Below, one piece after another: positions 17,540-24,227 of a stretch of DNA of 40,811 bases. This stretch comes from a virus: positions 1 to 40,811 of IMG/VR virus record IMGVR_UViG_3300013102_000047; one strand, 5' to 3'. The notes under the pieces were generated by a model. That model was not told the origin of the DNA, ran no database searches, and saw only the letters and a program-made list of their open reading frames with translations. The position numbers and the translations under genes were made by a program. Numbering within the stretch: position 1 is the stretch's first letter; each line of letters begins with the position of its first letter.

Positions 17540-17812
17540 GTGTCACAGCAGGACCAGCAGATCACAATGTTGCAGGAGCAGGCCGAGGACTTGGTCGGCT
17601 ACGTGCAGGACTACCAGAACAAAAACGCTGAGGTGACGTTCCAGCTTGTGCAGGCGAACGGTTCCGTCCGCAGGCTCCAGACGAAGCTGGAGCAGGTGCA
17701 GGAGGAACTGCGGCAGGCGCAGGCCCGGATCGCCGAACTGGAGGAGCCCGCCGAGGTTCCGCAGGCGGAGCCGGAATCGAAGCCCGCCCGGTCGAATAGT
17801 AAGGCCGCTTAG
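17540..17812 (+). CDS. Small coiled-coil protein after the tail fibre
   Basis: The product is 90 residues from GTG 17540, with GAAAGG 8 bases upstream. GTG 17531 would add three residues but lies within that site. Heptad-like Leu, Val and Gln spacing runs from about residue 8 to 72, followed by a Pro/Glu/Lys-rich tail. It may be a fibre accessory protein or an assembly chaperone, given its position just after the fibre gene and before a terminator. No family was recognised. Confidence 0.65.
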   Translation: MSQQDQQITMLQEQAEDLVGYVQDYQNKNAEVTFQLVQANGSVRRLQTKLEQVQEELRQAQARIAELEEPAEVPQAEPESKPARSNSKAA

Positions 17813-17830
17813 CGTCCACAGCACCACCGG

Positions 17831-17865
17831 AAAGGCCCTTCAGCACACACACTGGGGGGCCTTTT
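17831..17865 (+). terminator. Probable terminator after tail genes
   Basis: AAAGGCCC at 17831-17838 pairs with GGGCCTTT at 17857-17864, and the right arm runs on into a fourth T at 17865. The loop is 18 bases. It lies 19 bases after the stop of the coiled-coil gene and separates tail genes from the lysis cassette. The region 17866-18003 holds no convincing gene. A 25-codon open stretch at 17868-17945 has no ribosome site. Confidence 0.75.
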
Positions 17866-18003
17866 CCATGCCCGTCGACGACAACGCTATATGTATACGG
17901 CTTGGCTGGGCGAATGTGCCGGATAGTGGGTTCCCAATCCCATAAAGTTGTGCCAGTTAGATCAAGGGCGCAGACCGCGCACAGCACTAAAAGGACACAG
18001 ATT

Positions 18004-18051
18004 ATGGCAAGACCACGAATGAACCGGTGCGCAACATGCCCGGCTCAGTAA
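18004..18051 (+). CDS. Possible 15-aa leader peptide before lysis cassette
   Basis: AAAAGGA is followed 8 bases later by ATG 18004 and a 15-codon frame, MARPRMNRCATCPAQ, that ends at TAA 18051. It has the best ribosome site in the area, whereas the membrane protein that starts within it (18036) has none. Translation of this peptide may therefore deliver ribosomes to that gene. Its CxxC may be chance. It could also be a spurious frame. Confidence 0.35.
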   Translation: MARPRMNRCATCPAQ

Positions 18052-18347
18052 GCGTCGATGGGATTACGATTCCCACCGGCCTTGCAGAGATGAGCAGCAC
18101 CGGCCTTCTGATTACCCTCGTGGCCTTCTTCATCATCTCCGTCGTCCGTGGATGGCTCATCGTCAAAATCCACTACGACACCGCCATCAAGCGTGCAGAG
18201 ACGGCCGAAGCCGCCGTCGCCACCCTGACGGCCACCAATGCGGTCCAAGCCCAGACCATCGAAAAGCAGACCGCCGTCGGCGAAACCGTCGTCAGGGTCA
18301 TGAACTCGGTCCAAGAAGCACGGGCTACCGCAGGGGACACCACATGA
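18036..18347 (+). CDS. Single-pass membrane protein of the lysis cassette
   Basis: The product is 103 residues from ATG 18036; GTG 18027 would give 106. One transmembrane segment spans about 21-44 (GLLITLVAFFIISVV and on), followed by a long helical, Ala/Glu-rich domain to the end, probably a coiled coil. It begins a run of four overlapping small genes, most of them membrane proteins, before the late terminator. Such proteins in this place are usually lysis or lysis-control factors (holin, antiholin or spanin-like). No lipobox or second membrane segment is seen, so the specific role is open. Confidence 0.65.
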   Translation: MPGSVSVDGITIPTGLAEMSSTGLLITLVAFFIISVVRGWLIVKIHYDTAIKRAETAEAAVATLTATNAVQAQTIEKQTAVGETVVRVMNSVQEARATAGDTT

Positions 18348-18559
18348 ACCTCTTCAAGCGTTTCTCCGAACTCCGCAAGGTCAACGAGGACGCCCTCGTG
18401 GTCAACGAGTCCGCGAAACAGGACGCCGACCGGGATCATGAAGTCGCGCTGGCCCGGCTGGCAGAGGCTACCGAGCAGGCAGACCGCCTCGCCAACATGA
18501 ACCACCGCAACCATTATTCCGAGTCGCTGACTCACGCCTTCCGGGGGAGGACCGCATGA
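18344..18559 (+). CDS. Small helical protein between membrane genes
   Basis: The protein has 71 residues, and its start overlaps the previous stop (ATGA at 18344-18347). It is strongly charged and helical. It starts MNLFKRFSELRKVNEDA and ends with an NHRNHYSESLTHAFRG segment. Comparable small proteins with an N-H-x-x-E motif occur in actinophage lysis regions without a known function. There is no transmembrane segment. It lies in the middle of the lysis operon, so an accessory role in lysis timing is possible but not shown. Confidence 0.65.
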   Translation: MNLFKRFSELRKVNEDALVVNESAKQDADRDHEVALARLAEATEQADRLANMNHRNHYSESLTHAFRGRTA

Positions 18560-18939
18560 ACAACGAACTGCTCAGCGCCATATTTCTAGGGGCTGTCACC
18601 CTCGCCGCGAGCTGGGTCATCATCTACTGGCACTTCGCCACCAAGGGCACATGGCGCGAATGGCCCGCAGGCCGGTCCCTGATGGGCCTGCTCGCCATCA
18701 TCGCGGTCGGCTTCGGCTTCGGCGTCGTCAACCGCATCCTGCCCATGCCGCTCGGCAAGACCATCGTCGGCGTCGGGCTCTACGCCCTGTTCGTCTCCGC
18801 CATCATCTTCATCGGCCTGACGATCCGCAAGGAACTGCGCGTCGGCCGGGCCAAAGAGCACCACCCCGCCAATCCCAACACCGGCACCATTGACATCACG
18901 GTCGCCACTGATACAGACAAGGAACACCCCGATGACTGA
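18556..18939 (+). CDS. Multi-pass membrane protein, holin candidate
   Basis: The product is 127 residues, with ATG 18556 overlapping the previous TGA. Three hydrophobic segments are at about 5-25, 44-62 and 72-95, and a hydrophilic, acidic tail follows with TIDITVATDTDKEHPDD. Size, three membrane passes and charged tail fit class I holins, but also fit a general phage membrane protein of unknown use. The stop overlaps the next coding region, which itself has two membrane segments. One of the two is likely the holin. Confidence 0.65.
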   Translation: MNNELLSAIFLGAVTLAASWVIIYWHFATKGTWREWPAGRSLMGLLAIIAVGFGFGVVNRILPMPLGKTIVGVGLYALFVSAIIFIGLTIRKELRVGRAKEHHPANPNTGTIDITVATDTDKEHPDD

Positions 18940-19288
18940 GTCCAACGAAATCCGCGTGGACGGCGCCATCTCCGCCGCCAACGTCGCCCCCGGCCCGGAC
19001 CACCGCGCCGTGGCCCCCACCGCCCCGAACAAGGCGTTCTGGCGCACGGTGCTTCAGGTCGGCCCCACCTCGCTGGTGGCGCTGGTCGGCATCCTGCCGT
19101 TCGTCATCCAAGACATCGTCGACGGCTTCGGCCAGCACCTCCCGGACGGCCTCCGGCTGTGGTTGCTGGGCGCCTCGGTGACGCTGACCGCGGCGTCGGC
19201 CACGCTGGCGAAGATCATGGCGAACGTCAAGGTCATCGAGTGGACGCGCAAGTACGCGCCGTTCTTCGCCCCGCAGAAGCAGTCATAG
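18932..19288 (+). CDS. Two-pass membrane protein, holin candidate
   Basis: The product is 118 residues from ATG 18932, with AAGGAA 8-12 bases upstream. A soluble N-terminus of ~40 residues precedes membrane segments at about 43-62 and 74-95, and a basic/aromatic C-terminus follows (WTRKYAPFFAPQKQS). This is close to the layout of class II holins. It is the last rightward gene and stops 23 bases before the terminator. The endolysin lies 16 kb upstream, so holin and lysin would be expressed from one long late message or from separate promoters. Confidence 0.7.
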   Translation: MTESNEIRVDGAISAANVAPGPDHRAVAPTAPNKAFWRTVLQVGPTSLVALVGILPFVIQDIVDGFGQHLPDGLRLWLLGASVTLTAASATLAKIMANVKVIEWTRKYAPFFAPQKQS

Positions 19289-19311
19289 GTTCCGGGCGTC
19301 TCCCCCGGTAA

Positions 19312-19355
19312 ACAGAAAAACCCCCCACCGCGCGAGCAGTGAGGGGTTTTTCTGT
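19312..19355. terminator. Bidirectional terminator between convergent arms
   Basis: ACAGAAAAACCCC (19312-19324) and GGGGTTTTTCTGT (19343-19355) form a perfect 13-bp stem. An A/T run on each side makes it act as an intrinsic terminator on both strands. It lies exactly between the last rightward gene and the last leftward gene. One copy of the 16-bp palindrome follows 3 bases later. Confidence 0.95.
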
Positions 19356-19358
19356 GGG

Positions 19359-19374
19359 TGACGACCGGTCGTCA
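19359..19374. promoter_or_regulatory. 16-bp palindrome at the end of the leftward arm
   Basis: An exact TGACGACCGGTCGTCA beside the central terminator. Its first three bases on the minus strand are the TGA stop of the RusA-like gene. Confidence 0.85.
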
Positions 19375-19788
19375 GGCCTGCACTTCGAGGCGGCAGTCGA
19401 ACCTGAAGTGGTCCTTGCGGTCCGACTTCTCCCCGGTGCCCGTCAGGTGCGGGCCGTCGAAGTAGGCGTCGGAGTCGTCGACCAGACACCCCCGGGCCGG
19501 GAGCTGTTTCTGGCCCTTCACCACCGGAGGCCTGTCCACCATCCCGTCGACGTACGCCTTCATCGTCGGGTAATAGTTGGACGCGTCGGCGCTGGCCGCG
19601 GTGGGGTAGGACACCCGCACCGTCAGCCGGACCTTCAGGAACTTCTTCCCGAGCTTGCGGCCCGCGGCCTTCCCGAGGACTTTCAGGTCACGCTTAATCG
19701 GGTTCCCCGTGCCCCAGTGCGGGAGCCGGTTCTGGTTGAGCACCAGCGACTTGTGGATGTACTGCGTCCACTCGTGCACCTCGGTCAC
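19372..19788 (-). CDS. RusA-like Holliday junction resolvase
   Basis: The protein has 138 residues from GTG 19788, behind GAAGGGA and overlapping the previous stop as GTGA. The RusA pattern is visible: a central basic strand, then SADASNYYPTMKAYVDGMVD with D68, N71, K77 and D81, then LVDDSD with D104 and D105. RusA dimers cut four-way junctions with a few acidic residues and Mg2+. It would resolve or debranch replicating phage DNA, and matches the annealing protein and nuclease further right. It is the last gene of the leftward arm. Its stop codon is part of the 16-bp palindrome. An upstream ATG at 19818 lies deep in the neighbouring gene. Confidence 0.85.
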   Translation of the reverse strand: MTEVHEWTQYIHKSLVLNQNRLPHWGTGNPIKRDLKVLGKAAGRKLGKKFLKVRLTVRVSYPTAASADASNYYPTMKAYVDGMVDRPPVVKGQKQLPARGCLVDDSDAYFDGPHLTGTGEKSDRKDHFRFDCRLEVQA

Positions 19789-19991
19789 TTGGCTCCCTTC
19801 CAGTCCGCGAGCTTCCACAGCCGCCCCAGCCCGATCCCGATGCCGTAGACCGCCAGCACCGGCCAGACCAGAGAGAGGAACGCGATGCGGGCGGCGAACC
19901 GCTTCTCGTCGTCACCGGCGAACCGGCTCGACCCGACGATCATGGCAAGGAGCAGGGTGAGGATCAGGCCGAAAACGTACAGCTCGCTCAT
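19785..19991 (-). CDS. Small two-pass membrane protein
   Basis: The protein has 68 residues. Two hydrophobic segments are at about 3-20 and 34-56, separated by a charged loop with DDEKR, and it has a short basic end. ATG 19991 overlaps the stop of the gene before it (ATGA), and its own stop overlaps the resolvase start. No family was recognised. Small membrane proteins in early phage operons may change host membranes or exclude other phages, but nothing specific supports that here. Confidence 0.65.
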   Translation of the reverse strand: MSELYVFGLILTLLLAMIVGSSRFAGDDEKRFAARIAFLSLVWPVLAVYGIGIGLGRLWKLADWKGAK

Positions 19992-20185
19992 GCCTGCCTC
20001 AGCTCCCTTGCGACTTCCGTGACGGTCTGGAGCGAGAGGCCCGTCGCGCTGACCGTCCGCGCCAGATTCTCCGGGGAGAAGATCGACGCGCTGGCCGCAT
20101 CCACGGCAACCCTGACATCCCCGGTCGTCAGCTCGATGCCGAGGCTGTCGAGCGCGGCCTGCGCCGCGAACACAGGATTGCTCAT
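19988..20185 (-). CDS. Hypothetical protein, 65 aa
   Basis: An Ala- and Ser-rich helical protein of 65 residues, starting MSNPVFAAQAALDSLGIELTTGD and ending with a helix containing SLQTVTEVARELRQA. Start and stop both overlap neighbours by four bases, so it is certainly part of the tightly coupled operon. No motif, metal site or membrane segment was found. It could be a small DNA- or protein-binding helix bundle. Confidence 0.65.
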   Translation of the reverse strand: MSNPVFAAQAALDSLGIELTTGDVRVAVDAASASIFSPENLARTVSATGLSLQTVTEVARELRQA

Positions 20186-20352
20186 GCTTTCACCTCCGGT
20201 CGGTCACGCCACAGCGCACCGCAGGAACAACCGTGCCCGACGCCCATGAATGGGTCGTGGCCTTTCCGTCCGGTACAGGTGCAGACGTGGCCCGCGCCGA
20301 TCCCTTGCCCGCCATTGGCTCCGCAATACTCCCAGCCGCTGTGACCGATCAT
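20182..20352 (-). CDS. Cys/His-rich small protein, 56 aa
   Basis: The start was placed at ATG 20352, with GGGAG about 11 bases upstream. GTG 20370 would add six residues and overlap the preceding gene. The protein carries C10, C24, C26, H32, H40, C42 and C44 within 56 residues, spaced for one or two zinc sites, and is Gly-rich. It lies among several other Cys-rich small genes. Function unknown. Confidence 0.6.
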   Translation of the reverse strand: MIGHSGWEYCGANGGQGIGAGHVCTCTGRKGHDPFMGVGHGCSCGALWRDRPEVKA

Positions 20353-20359
20353 CTGTCCA

Positions 20360-20569
20360 CTAGCTCCCACGAGTCACCGCCGGGCAGTCCTTGGCGTTGT
20401 GCATCTGCCGGATCGTCTTGCCCCGGCTCCACGGGTGCTGGATGCACTCGGGGTCGATGCGCTCACTGTCCACCAGCCCGCAGGCCGCGGTGCCGCAGGG
20501 GCAGACGTCCTCCATCATGGTGCCGGTGAAGCTCCGGCCGATATGTGCGGCCCACGGGTCGCTACTCAT
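20360..20569 (-). CDS. Cys-rich small protein, 69 aa
   Basis: The protein has 69 residues with the pattern DVCPCGTAACGLVDSERIDP, then ECIQH and a late RQMHNAKDCP. C23, C25, C30, C42, H45, H57 and C62 could bind one or two zinc ions. Small proteins of this pattern are frequent in actinophage early arms and have no proven role. The start overlaps the stop of the gene before it. Confidence 0.65.
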   Translation of the reverse strand: MSSDPWAAHIGRSFTGTMMEDVCPCGTAACGLVDSERIDPECIQHPWSRGKTIRQMHNAKDCPAVTRGS

Positions 20570-20768
20570 AGTCGCTCCTTACTTCGGTAATGATGGCCTC
20601 GGCCAGCGCCATCAGGTCGTAATGCCCGTCGATGGTGACGGCAGTCAGGTCTTCGGTCCCGTCATCGTTCGTCGCCGGGGAGCAGTAGTGGCCGTCCATG
20701 TGTCCCTGCTCGGCGAAGCTGTTGACCATGAGCGCGGCGACGGCGCGCACTTTCGGATCAGTCGTCAT
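20562..20768 (-). CDS. Hypothetical protein, 68 aa
   Basis: The 68-residue protein starts at ATG 20768, which lies inside the end of the previous gene, an 11-base overlap. It reads as two helices around a short acidic, His-containing middle (GHMDGHYCSPATNDDGTED). No known motif was found. It shares the coupled operon with Cys-rich proteins on both sides. Confidence 0.6.
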   Translation of the reverse strand: MTTDPKVRAVAALMVNSFAEQGHMDGHYCSPATNDDGTEDLTAVTIDGHYDLMALAEAIITEVRSDYE

Positions 20769-21168
20769 AGCGGGCGTCCCTCATTTCGTCGTAGGCGCGG
20801 TCGGGGTCAAGGTCCTCATCTTCGAGGATGGTGTCGGAGGTCTGGGTGACGCCGCACCGGGGGCAGGTCCACTCGGCCTCCTCGGAGACGGGCAGTTCCA
20901 GTTCCCCGGTCCAGTCGCACTCGTAGGTGCCCTCCTTCTTGTGCCGGTCCACCGTCCCGGCGGTGTGGCCGAGCTGGAACAGCACCGCAGTGATGGTCGC
21001 ATCCGGGTCCATCACCAGCTTCCTCAGCGCTTCGAGCCGGTCCTGCACCAGAGTGACGGGAACGACCATTGCCTCGTCGCTCGTGCAGTCCACCGTCACG
21101 GGGCGCTCTTGCGGGTTGAAGTGCGGGTGGGCGTCGGTGACACCGGCCGGGTAATTGTCATTGCTCAC
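20758..21168 (-). CDS. Hypothetical zinc-ribbon-like protein, 136 aa
   Basis: The protein has 136 residues. A His/Asn-containing N-terminus leads to a helical middle and then a ribbon-like half with C84, C102 and C105 (TCPRCG), followed by a very acidic C-terminus rich in Asp and Glu. It looks like a small metal-binding adaptor, perhaps for nucleic acid or protein, but a full four-ligand set is not clear. It overlaps both neighbours. Confidence 0.6.
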   Translation of the reverse strand: MSNDNYPAGVTDAHPHFNPQERPVTVDCTSDEAMVVPVTLVQDRLEALRKLVMDPDATITAVLFQLGHTAGTVDRHKKEGTYECDWTGELELPVSEEAEWTCPRCGVTQTSDTILEDEDLDPDRAYDEMRDARYDD

Positions 21169-21370
21169 GGGGTACTTCCTTCCATTGGATCGGTTCTGAT
21201 TCGTACAGTGTGGCGTCGATGCCCCGGCCCAGCAGGTAGTCGCGCCGGGCCTCGGCGGCGGGCTTGTTGGTGAACTTCCCGCCGCCGCTCTCCCGGTACT
21301 TCAACTTGCCGATGGTGCTGATGTCGACCCAGTACAGGGTCTTGGGTGCCCTGCCGCTCGGGCCGCTCAT
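21158..21370 (-). CDS. Hypothetical basic protein, 70 aa
   Basis: The protein has 70 residues, with ATG 21370 overlapping the previous stop as ATGA. It reads KTLYWVDISTIGKLKYRESGGGKFTNKPAAEARRDYLL, then an acidic end. This strand-loop-helix arrangement with many Lys and Arg is compatible with a small nucleic-acid- or protein-binding fold. No family was recognised. Confidence 0.6.
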   Translation of the reverse strand: MSGPSGRAPKTLYWVDISTIGKLKYRESGGGKFTNKPAAEARRDYLLGRGIDATLYESEPIQWKEVPREQ

Positions 21371-21795
21371 CGTGCGCCCGGCGCTTCTGATCCGGCACAG
21401 CCGAGCCGGTCGCACGGGCAGTCCTCATCGTGGCAACTGTCGCAGTCGAACGGGCACACGTCCGGCTCCGGCTCAGGCTCCAGCGCTGTGATGTGTTCGG
21501 GTAGGACGTGGACGGGCGCTGACCGCAGGCTGGTCACGATCAGGTAGGCGGTGAAGTGGCGATGGGCGTCATACTCCCCCGGCTCCTCCCCGTTGCCGTA
21601 GTGGTAGGTGCCGTCGGAGAGGGTGCGCTTGCCAATAATGATGCCCTCACCCCCATCCAACCTCTTGCCGGGGTACGCCTCCCCGGACCACACCCTGTTC
21701 GGACCTTTCGGGTACGGCTGGTTGTAGGTGTCCACGTAGCGGCGCTTGATCCGTTCGGCGAACCGGACGCGCTGGCCCAACGTGTAATTACTCAC
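21367..21795 (-). CDS. Hypothetical protein with Cys-rich C-terminus, 142 aa
   Basis: The start is GTG 21795, overlapping the upstream stop as GTGA; the longer open frame to 21942 lies over another gene. The N-terminus, YTLGQRVRFAERIKRRY, and the GEGIIIGKRTLSDGTYHYG region suggest a small beta-barrel of the SH3 or KOW type that begins with a 'G-x-R-V-R-F' strand. The C-terminus contains six Cys in CPFDCDSCHDEDCPCD, possibly metal-binding. Function unknown. Confidence 0.65.
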   Translation of the reverse strand: MSNYTLGQRVRFAERIKRRYVDTYNQPYPKGPNRVWSGEAYPGKRLDGGEGIIIGKRTLSDGTYHYGNGEEPGEYDAHRHFTAYLIVTSLRSAPVHVLPEHITALEPEPEPDVCPFDCDSCHDEDCPCDRLGCAGSEAPGAR

Positions 21796-22076
21796 AGGTG
21801 CAGTCCTTTCTCGATGTCGTCGAGCCGGGCGCGCTGGGCGTCCTGCCCGTACATGCTGATAACCCACGACGCCATCTCCTCGACGCTGACGTCCAGCGTC
21901 ACCTCGGGCGGGTCGATCATGAGGGTGTCGCCCATGACCCACGGCGGGGGCTGGCGGGTGTTGCGGTTCATGGTCATTCCCGCGGGGGTGCGGGTGAAGA
22001 CGGTGAACAGTTCCCCGTTCACCGTCTCCACGACCATGCCGACGCGCTTAATCCTGACGCGCTCCGGCTCGGGCAT
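21792..22076 (-). CDS. Hypothetical protein, 94 aa
   Basis: The 94-residue protein begins with beta-type sequence (RVRIKRVGMVVETVNGELFTVF) and continues to a segment with VSVEEMASWVISMYGQDAQ. The start is within one base of the lipoprotein stop, and the stop overlaps the next GTG start. No motif was recognised. The strand-rich N-terminus and the helical C-terminus are the only visible features. Confidence 0.6.
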   Translation of the reverse strand: MPEPERVRIKRVGMVVETVNGELFTVFTRTPAGMTMNRNTRQPPPWVMGDTLMIDPPEVTLDVSVEEMASWVISMYGQDAQRARLDDIEKGLHL

Positions 22077-22546
22077 TACTTCGTCAGCCGGGGCACGTCG
22101 ATGGCGAGCGGGGCGTCGGACTGGATGTAGTCGAGGTCGGTGACGACCATCGTGCCGTCGCTGGTGAAAAAGAAGATGCCCGGGTCGCCGTCACCATAGG
22201 AGCCGTCATCCTGCGCGGAGTCCAGCACGGAGGAGTCACGGTAGCCGGAGTTGGCCAGCTCCAGTTCGGGGCCGATCTGGGAGCCGTTGGAGCTGATCTT
22301 GCCCTTGGTGACGTAGTAGCCGATGATCTTGCCGAAGCTCATCACGTACAGGTAGCGCTCGGTCGAGGGGTTTTCCTCGCGGTCCCGCTTGGCCTTCAGG
22401 TTCTTGATTTCCAGCGACTCGCCCTTGGGCTGGGATGCGGCCTGCGCCTTCTGCCGTTCGGTGGCGGTGGCGTCGCAGGAGGAGGCGGTGAGTCCGATGA
22501 TCGCGGCGAGGGAGAGGGCGGCGACGGTGGTGAAGCGCTTGTTCAT
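22076..22546 (-). CDS. Lipoprotein with signal peptide
   Basis: The protein has 156 residues. Basic residues MNKR, a hydrophobic core and LTASSC at 19-24 form a lipoprotein-type signal with C24 as the likely lipid-modified residue. The lipobox is slightly irregular. The mature part contains YLYVMSFGKIIGYYVTKGK and a DGDPGIFFFTSDGTMVVTD strand segment. Phage lipoproteins made early commonly sit on the outside of the host membrane and block entry of related phages, so superinfection exclusion is a fair guess. The adjacent gene (22560-22970) encodes another surface or membrane protein and may work with it. Confidence 0.75.
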   Translation of the reverse strand: MNKRFTTVAALSLAAIIGLTASSCDATATERQKAQAASQPKGESLEIKNLKAKRDREENPSTERYLYVMSFGKIIGYYVTKGKISSNGSQIGPELELANSGYRDSSVLDSAQDDGSYGDGDPGIFFFTSDGTMVVTDLDYIQSDAPLAIDVPRLTK

Positions 22547-22559
22547 GTGGGTGGTTCCT

Positions 22560-22970
22560 TTACTTGCAGTCGGTGGCGGGGTTGGAGTCGTCGATCTGGT
22601 ACGGCAGGTCGGCGGACTTGAAGTCTTCCTTCAGGAACTTGCGGGAGTCGGCGTTATAGGCCGCCACCGCGCTCATGCAGACGCTGGTGACGCCGGTCAG
22701 GTTGGTCTTCAGCGTCGGGTCCGTCGGGGCCGCCTCCAGCGCGGTCCGGTGGACGGCGATCTTGCGGTCAGCAGAGACGATTTCCTGATACCGGTCCTCG
22801 AACCCGGCCTGCGCCTTCGTCCAGTTCTCGGCGGAGTTCTTCTGGATGATGGCGTTGCCGACACCCTTGGGGCCGGACAGCGCCACGGTCAGGGCGAAGC
22901 CCGCCCACGACAGGACGATCAGGCCGACGACGACGGCGATGGCCGTCCAGATGATGCGTTTGGTGCTCAT
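22560..22970 (-). CDS. Membrane-anchored protein, 136 aa
   Basis: An N-terminal transmembrane helix at about 7-32 is followed by a predicted extracellular helical domain with NSAENWTKAQAGFEDRYQEI, a single C98 and a terminal TDCK. The two Cys could form a disulfide outside the cell. ATG 22970 overlaps the upstream TAA as TAATG. It neighbours the lipoprotein gene by 13 bases, so both may act at the cell surface. No enzyme motif was seen. Confidence 0.7.
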   Translation of the reverse strand: MSTKRIIWTAIAVVVGLIVLSWAGFALTVALSGPKGVGNAIIQKNSAENWTKAQAGFEDRYQEIVSADRKIAVHRTALEAAPTDPTLKTNLTGVTSVCMSAVAAYNADSRKFLKEDFKSADLPYQIDDSNPATDCK

Positions 22971-23449
22971 TAGTTTCCTTCGATAGTTCCAGTGCTGAGC
23001 GTGTTCAGGATGAACTGCGCCGCGTTCCGGCTGGTGGTGGTGACGATGTACGCCCCGTTGTCGTAGTGGTTGCGCTTCTTGTAGACGTGCCAGTGGACGC
23101 CGTCATTGGAGCGTTCGGCGAAGAAGATGCCGTGGTCGATCCGGCTAGCATTGGCGGCGTCGAGGAGAGCCTGTTCCAAGTCGTTGTAGCTGGGCATGTC
23201 GCCGGGGTCGGTGACGAGGTGTTCGCCCTGATCGAGCGGACCGTCCTCGTCCTCGCGCGGCTCCTCGCCGTCGTTCTGCCAGTCGATGTAGCCGTCGGCG
23301 AGACTGTTGTGGCCGAGGTCGCGGAGGGTGCGGGCCACGTCGGTGTCGGTAATGCCCTGCTTGTGCAAGCCGTCGAGCCGTCCGTACATGTCGTCGATGG
23401 CGGCGCTGACGATGTTCTCGACGGCGAGCCGGGCTTCGTTCTGTTCCAT
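22970..23449 (-). CDS. Hypothetical protein, 159 aa
   Basis: The start is ATG 23449, with AAAGGAACC upstream. A copy of the 16-bp palindrome lies 22 bases before it. The N-terminal helix (EARLAVENIVSAAIDDMYGR) leads into an acidic linker, EEPREDEDGPLDQGEH. A C-terminal half follows with DNGAYIVTTTSRNAAQFILNTL, compatible with a small alpha/beta domain. Function unknown. It appears to be the first gene of a sub-operon leading to the lipoprotein. Confidence 0.7.
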   Translation of the reverse strand: MEQNEARLAVENIVSAAIDDMYGRLDGLHKQGITDTDVARTLRDLGHNSLADGYIDWQNDGEEPREDEDGPLDQGEHLVTDPGDMPSYNDLEQALLDAANASRIDHGIFFAERSNDGVHWHVYKKRNHYDNGAYIVTTTSRNAAQFILNTLSTGTIEGN

Positions 23450-23471
23450 GGTGCGGTTCCTTTCTGGTAGG

Positions 23472-23487
23472 TGACGACCGGTCGTCA
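23472..23487. promoter_or_regulatory. 16-bp palindrome between leftward genes
   Basis: An exact TGACGACCGGTCGTCA, 22 bases before the start at 23449. On the minus strand its first TGA is the stop codon of the gene at 23485-23952. Confidence 0.9.
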
Positions 23488-23952
23488 GTTCGGGGAATAC
23501 GGGTTGCGGACCTTGCGGGAGGTGCCGCGGATACGGTTCAGGAACCGGTCGAGGTTGGCGCGCAGTTCCTGTTCCGACGCTTCCTTCGCGGCCGGGCCCT
23601 TGGAGCAGGGGTGGCAGGTCAGCTTGTCCTCGCCCTGACGGCGCCGGGTGCCCGGCAGTGCGTCCTCCGGGCACCGGTAGGGCCGGGTACTGCACCCGCA
23701 CCCCGGGCAGGTGAGCACGGCGTACGCCGGGTCCTCCGGGTGGCGTTCGGACATCATCGCGTACCAGCACCCGCGGCACCGGTTCTCGCTGTACTCCATC
23801 ATCGTCCCGGGGAACTGCCGCACGGTGCGCCGGTAGGGGCGCAGGCTCCGCCCGCATCCGCCGTGACACGGGTACGGGCCGCGGTCCTTGGGTTTGGCGC
23901 GGCGCTCCTCCATCACGGCGAGGGTGCCTTCGGAGAGCAGGTCGCCGCTCAT
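23485..23952 (-). CDS. Zinc-finger-rich hypothetical protein, 155 aa
   Basis: Four Cys pairs are visible: C29/C33 (CHGGC), C59/C62 (CRGC), C82/C85/C87 (CPGCGC) and C113/C116 (CHPC). This is enough for two zinc sites of a cross-braced type. The protein is basic around them (RSLRPYRRTVRQ), as nucleic-acid binders often are. It overlaps the next start by four bases. Its stop codon is supplied by the 16-bp palindrome. No specific family is claimed. Confidence 0.65.
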   Translation of the reverse strand: MSGDLLSEGTLAVMEERRAKPKDRGPYPCHGGCGRSLRPYRRTVRQFPGTMMEYSENRCRGCWYAMMSERHPEDPAYAVLTCPGCGCSTRPYRCPEDALPGTRRRQGEDKLTCHPCSKGPAAKEASEQELRANLDRFLNRIRGTSRKVRNPYSPN

Positions 23953-24227
23953 TCCCCTGCCCCCGTTGCGGTGATCGCGGCACGGATGCGAGATGCGATC
24001 TGCGCCTTGTAGGCGTCATGCTCCGGGTCGCTCCCGATGTGGAACGAATGCTGGATGACTCGCGGGTCGTGGAGGCTCAACGCAACCTTTGCCACCCGGT
24101 CGAGTCGCGCCTGCTGTTCCCGCACCATGGCGAGGAGGTAGTCGCGGTCTTCCCGCAACTCGTGAGCCCATGTGTACGTGGGCTCCTTGGCGCGGGCTTC
24201 GATGGCGGCGAGCTGGTCAGCGCTCAC
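23949..24227 (-). CDS. Hypothetical coiled-coil protein, 92 aa
   Basis: GTG 24227 overlaps the upstream stop as GTGA; the longer frame to 24479 lies over a real gene. The N-terminal part, LAAIEARAKEPTYTWAHELR, followed by a helix with LLAMVREQQARLDRVAKVAL, is a form common in actinophage early proteins. A His-containing end has DPEHDAYKAQIASRIRAAI. No activity can be assigned. Confidence 0.65.
   Translation of the reverse strand: MSADQLAAIEARAKEPTYTWAHELREDRDYLLAMVREQQARLDRVAKVALSLHDPRVIQHSFHIGSDPEHDAYKAQIASRIRAAITATGAGE

Noticed and set aside
17868-17945. A 25-codon frame and a possible promoter (TTGGCT at 17902, TAGTGG at 17924) before the lysis cassette.
   Set aside because: No ribosome site for the frame, and the promoter has 16-base spacing with a poor -10 element.
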